A program made the position numbers and the translations under genes. Positions 56,801-64,000 of a stretch of 64,000 nt of DNA are shown here, in pieces. The notes below the pieces were generated by a model that saw only the letters and a program-made list of their open reading frames with translations, searched no databases and was not told the DNA's origin. Source of the DNA: Sweltsa coloradensis (lineage: Eukaryota > Arthropoda > Insecta > Plecoptera > Chloroperlidae); NCBI GenBank assembly GCA_024449915.1, contig JAMZAV010000971.1, positions 62,001 to 126,000 of the forward strand, given 5' to 3'. Every line of letters begins with the position of its first letter. Positions within the stretch are counted from its first letter, which is position 1.

Positions 56801-59800
56801 TCGAAAGTCATAACAGCCCATCAAACGGTAAACGTAATTTGTGTAAACATGCGAAAATGGCGACAATGTTTGACGAGTTCTTGTTTTTTCGGGGCTAGTT
56901 TCGCAGTACACGAATTAACCAGGCGATGCATATCCATGGTCAAAGTAACTGCATCATATAAATAGGGATAGTTGTTCTGGAATCGTATGATGTGTATATG
57001 AAATATTTATTTATAAAGTTAAGTGACAACGTAAGTGAAAGTACCATGTAAATCAGGGATGCCCATCGATATGGATATCACAATTATTTTCTGTATCGCG
57101 TTATTTTCAGGAAAATTATGAAACTACTAGGAAAACGCTTAAGTCCCGCCGCGTTGTTGGATGAGCGTATATGGTGCATTGAGATGCCATGTGTTACGCG
57201 GATTTTCTGTTGTTCTGTGAAAAAATCATTACTAAGTCGATGATTTTTTTTAATTAAATTAAATTATATAAAAATTAACTTAATTTTTATAATTAAATTA
57301 AATAAAATAAAAAATTAACTTAATTGTTTTAATTAATCGTAATTTTTTAAAAAGAAAAAAATCGTAAAATTGCAATTTGCATAAGAAATAATTATTCGAT
57401 TGAGCTCAAATTTAACACAAATATATTAATTCATAAAATTAAGTTCTTAAAAAAATATTACAATAGGATAAAGCATGTAGGTGTTATAAGTCAAAGAATT
57501 GTTTTTAAAAAGAAAAAAAACATAAAATTTTGATTTTCATGAGAAATAATTTTTCGATTACGCTCAAATTTCACACGAATATCTTAATTCATAAAATTAA
57601 GGTTCTGTGAAAAAATCATTACAATCGGATCAAGCATGTAGGTGTTATAAGTCGAAGAAATTTTTAAAAATCAAAAAAAAAAAAAATCTTAAAATTGGGT
57701 ATTTTATGTGAAAAAATTCCCGATTGCGCTCAAAAACTGGCAGTTTCTAAGTTCAGAGATTTAGAAGGTCCCCAAAAAATTTCTTTGCAATCGGAGTATC
57801 GGTTTAGCCGGAATCGTGTTAACAAACAAAAAAAAATACAAAAAAAAAAAAAAAAAAAAAAAAAAAAACATTCCGGATTTTTTTCTCCAGTGTAGTGAAA
57901 TGGAATCTTCGCTTCGCTCGCTAACGCTCGCTACGCTCATCCAATTGAAAACATAATAAACTTTAAATTACAAACCGAATCTTGAGTTTTTGGATGAGCG
58001 AAGCGAAGACTTCAATTTCACTGACCTCCCCCAAAAAATAGCTCGGGTGTTTTTTTTTTGTTTTTTTCCCTGTCAGTTTTGTTTTTTTAACTCTCAAACC
58101 GGGCAAACGGCATATCCGATCTTGATGAAATTGAAGGGGGAAACCTTCGAAAGCTTTTAAACTTAGAGGTGTATTTTTTTTTTTGGGTACAATCGAAGAA
58201 ATATTTTTCATTAATATCATACTTTTAACGATTTTTTTCGATTTTATGTGACATTTGGTCCGATTCTGACCAAACGGGGGGTGCTACAAACGTCCATATT
58301 ATACATGGACGTTAAGGTTATGGTGATGTAGTACCTTTTGAAAGAAAAAGTTGAAAAAGTTAGCCAGAAAATTTATAGAAACAAAGCTTTTAATATAATT
58401 TTTTTAATTTTTTGTGCGATATTTTTTGTCCCATTTGGGTCAATTCTGACCAAACGGGTGGGGCTACAACGTTCATATTTTTACATGTACATTAAGGTTA
58501 TGGTGATGTAGACATTTTTGAAAGAAAAATTGAAAAAGTTAGACAGAATCTATAGAAATAAGCTTTAAATATAAATTTTTTTTGATTTTTGTGCGATATT
58601 TTTCGTGCCATTTGGGTCAATTCTGACCAAACGGGGGGGGCTACAACGTTCATATCATACATGGGACATTAAGGTTAGGTGATTTTAGTTCATAAAGTTA
58701 GACAGAATCCATAGAAATAAAGCTTTAAATATAAGTTTTTACTGTAAATAATAACAACAAGAAACAATGGAAACTTGACACAATCACCCACAATGCGTAG
58801 GCAGCAAAATAAAGCACTTGCAAAAGTAAAGATATCTCATGCAATCAACTTTAAAAAAACTCATCCATCAACGCGAACTAAAAAAAGCGTTTGCGAAGCT
58901 TCCTAGTGGTAACTATTTGCATCGGGTGATTCTGCACTCCCCTTTCCAAATCGTTCCAGTGAAATCGGCGGACAAGTTATTTTCTTGGCTTGGGGTTGTC
59001 TTTGTGTTGTCATAGTTGCTATAAATACTATCCAGGAAATATCGATGTTTTTTATCGATAAACGATATCGTTTACTTTCAAATTAAAGTTTTCAATAATC
59101 GAGTTTCATATCGTTGGGCATCCCTAAATACTTATAATAGTTCTCAACTAATTGTAACCGGTAAGTAATATAGGTATATTGGTATTGTGCTTTTCCCTTC
59201 CCATTACCAGGTCCCGGGTTCAAAGCAATATTCACTAGCTAATGCTGATATAATTCCCTTAAGTAAAAAATGAGAATCATACTACAGCATATATAACTGC
59301 AATTTTAAAGGGAGAAAAATATGCTGTTAATTCATTGTTATTGAATACTTTTATAATGCACAATCAAATGCACTAATTTGGAGCAATCGTATTAAATACC
59401 ATAGTAAATTAAATGCAAAATTGTAGACCATGACTTTTAGCCACAATCATAATGAAAATCCTGATACATTTTATATTGCCGTCACAAGATCTACAATGAT
59501 TGTGTGGCTCGTTGGTCTTGTGGTTAGCGTATCTGCTTCCAAAGAAGAAGGTCCAGGGTTCGATTCCCGCCAAAGGCAGAAGTTTTTTAACTTCTGATTT
59601 GGACTTAAGTCCATCAGTTCTTGTCTTAGAGTTTGTAAACGGTGACTTTGGAGCCGTCCTAGCAACGAAGCACATAATAAATCCGAAGTTGTTCTGAATC
59701 AGCCTTGTTGATTCTGGCGTGGATCCGCGAGTGTTCGCACTGTCCATACCACTGATTACTATATTCCCTATTAAAAATATCGATCTTTGGTTGGTTATCG

Positions 59801-62800
59801 CTCACTCGACGATTGCGTCAGGGCCTACAGGGTTGGCTTAGTCGCTTTGATTTACTGCCCCCCACTGAAAATCAGTTATATAACTGAGTGGGTAGACTCT
59901 AAATACAATTAATTTATTTATTTAATAATAATCTTCTAGACAATGATTTTTAGCTACAATCATAATAAAGAGCATGATACATTTTATTTTACCGTCACAA
60001 GATCTACGATGAAAATAAATTAGTACACTCTCGCGTTAGAAAGTGCCCATAATAGGTAGCGAAGCTGACCATTATTATGCATCGTGCTCTTAGAATATAG
60101 CTTGGTGGAAGTGCCGGGTCAGGTGAAATATATCTTTATGTGGGACCACCTCCGAGTACCAGAGTCACTTAAAGCATTCCGTATCATCCTTATCGAACAG
60201 CATTGTCAACAAAATAAGTATGTCACACACGTGACACACGAACCAAAAAGTGATACATAATAATATATATTTAAGCATCACCCCCTGATTTCCCATACAA
60301 TGAGCCAGCGGTTAAGCCGCGGTCGCTTTGCCGGTTCCCACTCGAAAACAGAAGTTAAGCAACCTCGGGCACGCTCAGGGGGAGAGTGAGTGAACGCTCT
60401 GCAATGAGATGAGACACACGTATACCGCTGGTTAGAGCAGATGGAGGGTTAAAGCTAGTGTAACGGCTTCGTTCTGCTCGACGTCTGCTCGGCAGTATGG
60501 GTTAGTGGAGGATCTTACATGACTGTGAAAGTTACACCGTCCTTTCGGATGGGACGAAAAGCCGTTGGTCCCCTTGATACTTTTTGAAAGGAGTAGGCTA
60601 CGTGCCGGTACCGGGTTTCCCCTCCTCCTTTCTATTCACCCTTTATTCTCATCTATGACCACTCATCGTCTCGAATAGCCTTAGTGCATTAATATGAGAC
60701 GTTAAGCAATACACATCAATCATCAATCCCACCGGCAGTGTTGGCTCGAGCGTTAAGCGCTTGACTCTGATTCGGGAGGTCCCGGGTTCAAATCCCGTCG
60801 AGACCCGCAATCCTGACTGAAGGTTTTTCCGAGGTTTCCTCAGTCGTCAATGCGAATGCAAGGGATAGAGTCCTCTTAAACAGTCCTCGGACATCTCTTC
60901 ACAATAGTCTTATCCACAACATACCTAGTTAGACACCTAGGGGCTTGAATTGCACCCTGGGCAGGCTTCCCACAAAAATTATTAAAAATTATTATAATCA
61001 ACAATGCCATGTAACCTACATAACATTTCATAATTTGATTTAATAAATTCTATTTCTCAGTAGAAAACAAGTTACAACGACAAAGAAAGTGTTGATATGT
61101 GCAGCTTTCCAATGGCCAATGATATTGAGCTTCGCGTTGACAATGTGTTGATGTGTGTTTCAGTTAGAGCAGTTTCAGATCGCGATAAGTCTAGACCCTC
61201 CGCGCATTAACCTGGGCGGATTCGTGAACATTGACAGGGGCTTGCTGATATCGGTAAGGTATACACAGCATACATAGAAGATATTGTAAATAACAATTTT
61301 TCTCTATTTCATTAATCGGGAAATACTCCCGTTAGATGTAGTTGATTTTGTGTAAATCAATCTAGAAATTAAAAAATCCACCTCAGCGGGGTATCGAATC
61401 TCAGTCTTTATAACTGGATTGATTTACATAAAATTCATATTATATTTTATTGCACTTGTAGGACCACGGTGCTGCGTGCTGTTATCAATAAATTACACAT
61501 TTAGACTGTTAGCTATCCAGAAAACTAGGTTTTTACGCAGAACGCAGAAGTTTAGTCTGGGTCACTTGAAAGCTGTATCGCATCTCTTATCGGGTTGTGG
61601 TTTGCACCAAAATGTTAAAGAAGAATGTAAGAACTGCGCTATAAGTGAACATTTCTTGTAAATTCCTCACTTTTGTTATGAACTGTCCGTAAATATGCCA
61701 CCAAACAGGTAATTGGTAGTAATTTCCCAGGCTTGTGTAGAAATTAATTGAAATGTTAAAATGTGCTCTGGTAGCGACATGCGCTCATCTTTTCTAAACA
61801 ACCTCACAAAAATGCAAAAAATTGTTAAAGTGAGCCTGAATGTTTGTGAAATTAGCTGGATTTGCCGATCATGAGAATTTTCAAATAGACATCAACCATT
61901 GTTTTAAAAAAAGTTGAACAGAGCTCAAACAACAGTTTTAACCAAATAAATATTATTTTAATTTTTAAAAAGAACTACCCATATATTTTTAATTAAATCT
62001 GGAGAACCTTGGATTGTTTTTGGAATTGTTTTTGGATGACTATTGATTACTGTGGCCTCTTTGAACGGTCTATTTTGGATAACCTCTTCTTTAAAAATAA
62101 AAGTTGTTTATTTTTATTTCGTGAGTTGGTGTTCACGACTTTTGTAATGTATGGCTATCAATAAAATGGTCGAAAGTTTATATTTTCATTAAGTTTATGT
62201 TCTTGGGTTTGTGATCGCAGAAATCGAAAGTCATAACATTGGCGGCCATTTTACCCCATCAAACGGTAAACAAAATTTGTGTAAACAGGCGAAAATGGCG
62301 AGAATGTTTGACGAGTTTTTGTTTTTTCGGGGCTAGTTTCGCAGTATACGAATTTACCAGGCGATGCATATCCATGGTTAAAGTAACTGCATCATATAAA
62401 TAGAGAAAGTTGTTCTGGAATCGAATGATGTGTATATGAAATATTTTTTTATAAAGTTAAGTGACGTCGTAAGTGAAAGTACCATGGCATCAGGGATGCC
62501 CATCGATATGGATATTACAATTATTTTCTGTATCGCGATATTTTCAGGAAAATTACTAAACTATGAAAACATAATAAACTTTAAATTACAAACCGAATCT
62601 TGAGTTTTGGTAACTATTTGCACCGGGTGATTCTGCACTCCCTTGCCAAATCGTTCCATTGAAATCTGCGGACAAGTTATTTTCTTGGCTTGGGGTTGTC
62701 TTTGTGTTGTCATAGTTGCTATAAATACTATCCAGGAAATATCGATGTATTTATCAATATCGATATCGTTTACTTTCAAATTAAAGTTTTCAATAATCGA

Positions 62801-64000
62801 GTTTCATATCGTTGGGCATCCCTAATACTTATAATAGTTCTCAACGTGTAATTGTAACCGGTAAGTAATATAGGTATATTGGTCTTGTGCTGGCTTCCCA
62901 TTACAAGGTCCCGGGTTCAATTCCCGGCTTGTGCTGAGGTGTTTTAACTTGTGGCATTGGTTTTTAACGTTTATTTGGTTTAGAAGCGCGTCAACCGTTA
63001 GGTTATAATGCGCCAATCTAGCCTAGGGGTAGGGAGGATAAATCAATTACGGTCAGAACGAGCAACGAGCAGAGGAGGGAGGGAAGGGGGGTCGACGGCC
63101 AGAGCTCGCTTCTAGTTTCGGGTAATCCCCTACATACCAAATGATATATTTGCGAGGTGGACTTGGCCTCTTTCCTCGCCTTTTACGATTAGCAGAACCA
63201 TGCTCTTGCCCGAATTCTACCCCGGGCGCAGACGGGGGTTGTGGGATTGGCACAACTGTCTGTCTTTAAGGTAAACGGAGACTTTAGGCCCTCATTCCAA
63301 TTGAGACACATAATAAATGCTAACCGGGTGGTGTGTAACATTCTCGTTGTGTGAGCATCATATTGTATTCAACTCAGCGATAGCGTGCGTCATGGCATTG
63401 AAACAGTTTAGCTCGAGTGCGCAGACGCAAAGCGTGGGAAGTTTTAAACTCGAGACGGGCTGTCAACTTAACGGTGGCGTGCGGGCCCCCTGCCATAACT
63501 TGTACATGAAGATGAAATAAGTAATGAAGATAAACCAATTACCATGAATATTTTAAACTTTCCTGTGGGTTTGATCTACGGCCTTAAACAATAATAAAGC
63601 AATTTTCTTACGACAACTCGTATTTAAAATTATTTATTTAAGAGACGATGAACTATCAGCTGTGATATGAATGATGATTAAACTAACATAAGGGAGAGTG
63701 GGATGTACCCACACAATGGGGATGCGATTCGAGTCTGCAGACACCCTGACGTAGACAATGGGCACCCATGTTATCTTATAGAGGGGGCGGAACTTCTTCT
63801 GGAACTTTCGGAACTTTCCATTGATTGCCTCTATATTTAGGGAGTAAACTACCCCCATATTGATGGGCCAAATCGTGATAAGGTTATGAGTTAAACTTTC
63901 AAGAGATAAGCGTTACATTAATCACACTAATGGCCTGACTGTTTGTTTATCTTTCAGCTCCTAGCAACTATTGTGACGTATCTCGTTGTTCTACTGCAAT
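44587..64000 (+). CDS. Gustatory receptor (Gr family), seven visible exons, 3' end outside the window
   Basis: A chemosensory ion-channel subunit of the arthropod Gr family, located in sensory neuron membranes. Exons: 44587-44824, 46139-46391, 48321-48578, 49105-49422, 52473-52538, 55844-55933 (duplicated at 61164-61253) and 63958 onwards. All junctions from exon 2 on are phase 0 with GT..AG. About 420 residues are visible, near the family's usual 400-450. Hydrophobic segments include FKPFWIVMRVLGWFPI (TM1), RPLLFLLLGGCTAMVTLL, VFSYMCILYCTYYWCIPI, RQVWFWTIAIPFLAAGQ, INIMIMYHFALWYYF, YGSILVISFSILTFSIYGF and GVNSVLVFAYLFIICNAGH. The C-terminus NLGGFVNIDRGLLIS joins LLATIVTYLVVLLQ, the TYhhhhhQF signature of TM7. 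I cannot assign a ligand or subfamily. The phase between exons 1 and 2 is unresolved. Confidence 0.88.
44825..46138 (+). other. Receptor intron 1
   Basis: AT-rich. GACTTATCCCCTTTTC-type motifs recur three times around 45.07, 45.24 and 45.43 kb, one of them in a small inverted arrangement. A tRNA-like box B (GGTTCGATCTTCGG, - strand) lies at 45925-45975. A micro-exon could be hidden here. Confidence 0.45.
46139..46391 (+). CDS. Receptor exon 2
   Basis: Acceptor TTCTTTGCAG before 46139, donor CAG/GTAATA at 46392. The frame reads SGCLQYKISRIQVRPLLFLL and ends VGAKKISAFVNDWSKYQ. It needs two bases from the preceding exon. Confidence 0.85.
46590..46795. repeat. Foldback made of SINE D and an inverted end fragment
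   Basis: Left ACTACAATTTAGAAATTATA, AAATCCGCCCCGACCGGGAT; right ATCCCGGTCGGGGCGGACTT, TTTAATTTCTAAATTGTAGT. Arms are about 55 bp with the tRNA-like unit between. It lies in receptor intron 2. Confidence 0.75.
47062..47440 (+). repeat. Tandem repeat, three units of about 141 bp
   Basis: Units start near 47062, 47202 and 47344 with AATTAAAATCTTGA and share TTGGTGGAGGTGCCGGGTAT, TTCCTTGACCCCAA and CAGCAAAAACATTC. Intronic, non-coding. Confidence 0.8.
48321..48578 (+). CDS. Receptor exon 3
   Basis: Acceptor CTACTTTCCAG, donor AGG/GTACGG at 48579, phase 0 at both ends, 86 codons from DRYASLTGSPIPFTIGRQ to ATHLKDMMTR. Confidence 0.9.
49105..49422 (+). CDS. Receptor exon 4
   Basis: The donor GCA/GTAAGT at 49423 is clear. 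The acceptor is less certain: ATGTAG before 49105 or ATCGAG before 49126 both keep frame. It contains PKYRALWQELGSLTATSGD and NAGHCTTTA. Confidence 0.85.
49423..51381 (+). other. Receptor intron 4, left part
   Basis: AT-rich with no repeat recognised, except GGCACCTCCACCAAAAT near 50735, which also occurs in the 47-kb tandem repeat and near 12.1 kb in the same or inverted orientation. Confidence 0.35.
51382..51625 (+). repeat. tRNA-derived SINE family S1
   Basis: Head AGTATTGGCTCGAACGTTAG, box-B-like GAGTTCAAGTCCCGTTC, standard body, end GGCAGGTTACCCACGAGAA. Confidence 0.75.
51660..52345 (-). pseudogene. 3' fragment of a non-LTR retrotransposon
   Basis: On the - strand the sequence encodes, with frameshifts, INIGGETLKVVDSFSYLGG (the thumb-region pattern of non-LTR reverse transcriptases), a middle part with stops, and a C-terminal SRPRKRWKNHSRKLGARE of the GRPRxxW type. 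It is followed by GGCGATGGATGATGATGATG, a 3' terminal repeat seen in many arthropod non-LTR elements. No intact frame remains. The clade is not determined. Confidence 0.7.
52473..52538 (+). CDS. Receptor exon 5, 22 codons
   Basis: Found by phase and position: acceptor TTACTTTTATAG, then VGGEFLNHIKHLISNNATIQ HQ, then donor CAG/GTAAGT. Both ends are phase 0. It fills the amphipathic segment before TM7 that the family has at this place. Confidence 0.85.
53018..53270 (+). repeat. tRNA-derived SINE family S1, well preserved
   Basis: CCGACAGTGTTGGCTCGAGT, box B GGGTTCAAGACCCGTCG, body CAATCCTGACTGAAG to CATACTTCCCACGGG. Confidence 0.8.
54178..54600 (+). repeat. SINE family S3, full-length
   Basis: The tRNA-like head GTGGCTCGTTGGTCTTGTGG, TTAGCG with box B GGTTCGATTCCCGCC, body to GTGGGTAGACTCTAAATACA, (TTTA)n tail. 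Confidence 0.8.
54980..55407 (+). repeat. 5S-rRNA-derived SINE (SINE3 type)
   Basis: The head CGGTTCCCACTCGAAAAAAG, AAGTTAAGCAACCTCGGGCA, CGGTCAG corresponds to the middle of 5S rRNA, including its box A region. The body has CCTTTCGGATGGAACGAAAA and GGCTACGTGCCGGTACCGGG; the end is GAGACGTTAAGCAATACAC followed by an (ATCA)n-like tail. Not a 5S gene: the 5S 5' and 3' strands are missing. Confidence 0.75.
55408..55670 (+). repeat. tRNA-derived SINE family S1
   Basis: It abuts the tail of the 5S-derived SINE. Head GGCAGTGTTGGCTCGAGCG, box B GGGTTCAAATCCCGTCG, end GGCTTCCCACAAAAATT. Confidence 0.8.
55844..55933 (+). CDS. Receptor exon 6, first copy
   Basis: Acceptor GATGTGTGTTTCAG, donor TCG/GTAAGG, 30 codons, phase 0. 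It reads LEQFQIAISLDPPRINLGG, FVNIDRGLLIS. Confidence 0.9.
57127..57945 (-). mobile_element. Helitron/Helentron-like element, subfamily A, with empty site
   Basis: Read on the + strand: CTAGGAAAACGCTTAAGTCC ... CGCTACGCTCATCCAAT. The paralogous empty site is AAACTA^TGAAAACATAAT (62563/62564). No target-site duplication. It includes a poly-A run of about 27 bases near 57840-57868. Confidence 0.88.
57990..58906 (+). mobile_element. Helitron/Helentron-like element, subfamily B, with empty site
   Basis: TTGGATGAGCGAAGCGAAGA ... GCGTTTGCGAAGCTTCCTAG. The empty site is CTTGAGTTT^TGGTAACT (62607/62608). It lies 44 bp from the previous element, in opposite orientation. The body has three tandem degenerate units with ATTCTGACCAAACGGG and ACAACGTTCATAT. 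Confidence 0.88.
59498..59925 (+). repeat. SINE family S3, full-length (unit 2)
   Basis: Nearly identical to 54178-54600; it reads GGTCCAGGGTTCGATTCCCG where unit 1 has GGTTTTGGGGTTCGATTCCC, giving the better box B. Confidence 0.8.
60302..60730 (+). repeat. 5S-rRNA-derived SINE (unit 2)
   Basis: Paralogue of 54980-55407, with a few substitutions. Confidence 0.75.
60736..60985 (+). repeat. tRNA-derived SINE family S1 (unit 2)
   Basis: Paralogue of 55408-55670, with a short deletion near GACACCTAGGGGCTTGAATT. Confidence 0.78.
61164..61253 (+). CDS. Receptor exon 6, second copy
   Basis: Identical protein and splice sites; one synonymous difference (TTC to TTT in the QFQ codon trio). Including both copies would insert 30 residues in frame before TM7, so use is probably mutually exclusive. 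Confidence 0.9.
61304..61435 (-). repeat. SINE family D fragment inserted in unit 2
   Basis: AATCGGGAAATACTCCCGTT and a decayed box B (GAGATTCGATACCCCGC on the - strand). Flanked by GTGTAAATCAATC and GATTGATTTACATAAAATTC, a short inverted repeat. Confidence 0.6.
62982..63245 (+). repeat. Dispersed repeat family S2
   Basis: GCGCGTCAACCGTTAGGTTA to CGAATTCTACCCCGGGCGCA; the most GC-rich copy in the window. Confidence 0.6.
63634..63858 (-). other. Open frame in the last receptor intron, doubtful
   Basis: On the - strand 74 codons begin MGVVYSLNIEAINGKFRKF and end ..HITADSSSSLK with TAA overlapping an AATAAATAA run. The GC content is above the local average. No splice acceptor, domain or membrane segment is convincing, so it may be chance. 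Confidence 0.22.
63958..64000 (+). CDS. Receptor exon 7 (partial, TM7)
   Basis: Acceptor TTTGTTTATCTTTCAG, then LLATIVTYLVVLLQ; the codon after Gln starts with T at the window edge, as expected for Phe of the TYhhhhhQF motif. Confidence 0.92.

Larger units (their letters stand above)
53902..59225. repeat. Tandem segmental duplication in the receptor gene, unit 1
   Basis: Homologous to 59226-62925. It contains SINE S3, a 5S-derived SINE, SINE S1, receptor exon 6, and two Helitron-like insertions absent from unit 2. Without these insertions the unit is about 3.6 kb. Confidence 0.93.
59226..62925. repeat. Tandem segmental duplication in the receptor gene, unit 2
   Basis: It starts after GTCCCGGGTTCAA at 59225 and repeats the SINE S3 - 5S SINE - SINE S1 - exon 6 order. 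A SINE D fragment is inserted at 61304-61435; unit 1 lacks it. Confidence 0.93.

Overview
The window is nuclear DNA of an animal, most likely an arthropod. Protein-coding sequence lies in short exons with GT..AG introns. The largest gene encodes a seven-transmembrane gustatory receptor whose last visible exon reads TYLVVLLQ, the arthropod Gr signature. The rest is AT-rich and crowded with SINEs, foldback elements and Helitron-type elements. I could not assign an order or species.

Layout. 1-6.9 kb: the tail of a + strand gene (2-94), then a two-exon - strand gene for a small secreted Ser/Thr-rich preproprotein (exons 5161-5220 and 1896-2354) with a TATA-box promoter. 6.9-29.2 kb: a tRNA locus with 30 tRNA-Ile(AAU) copies, most in 240-bp tandem units, and 7 initiator tRNA-Met copies. 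The left array points to the - strand and the right arrays to the + strand. Helitron-like elements interrupt it, a 0.75-kb palindrome sits between the arms, and a block of about 2.6 kb is duplicated. 29.2-43 kb: a repeat-dominated region with a segmental duplication (31.46-37.97 and 38.10-41.5 kb). Its first copy carries a 3.2-kb terminal-inverted-repeat element with two more elements nested inside and THAP-like coding remnants. 43.7-44.0 kb: the 3' coding exon and poly(A) signal of an unidentified - strand gene. 44.56-64 kb: the gustatory receptor gene on the + strand, with seven recognisable exons and large introns full of SINEs. A 3.6-kb tandem duplication (53.9-59.2 and 59.2-62.9 kb) doubled its 90-bp sixth exon without changing an amino acid.

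The main surprise is the set of non-autonomous Helitron/Helentron-like elements. They start TTGGATGAGCG, end CCTAG, and carry a short hairpin just before the 3' end. Duplicated segments supply three empty target sites, which show insertion without target-site duplication. The tRNA arrays, the duplicated receptor exon and the hidden - strand coding exons are the other points to follow up.
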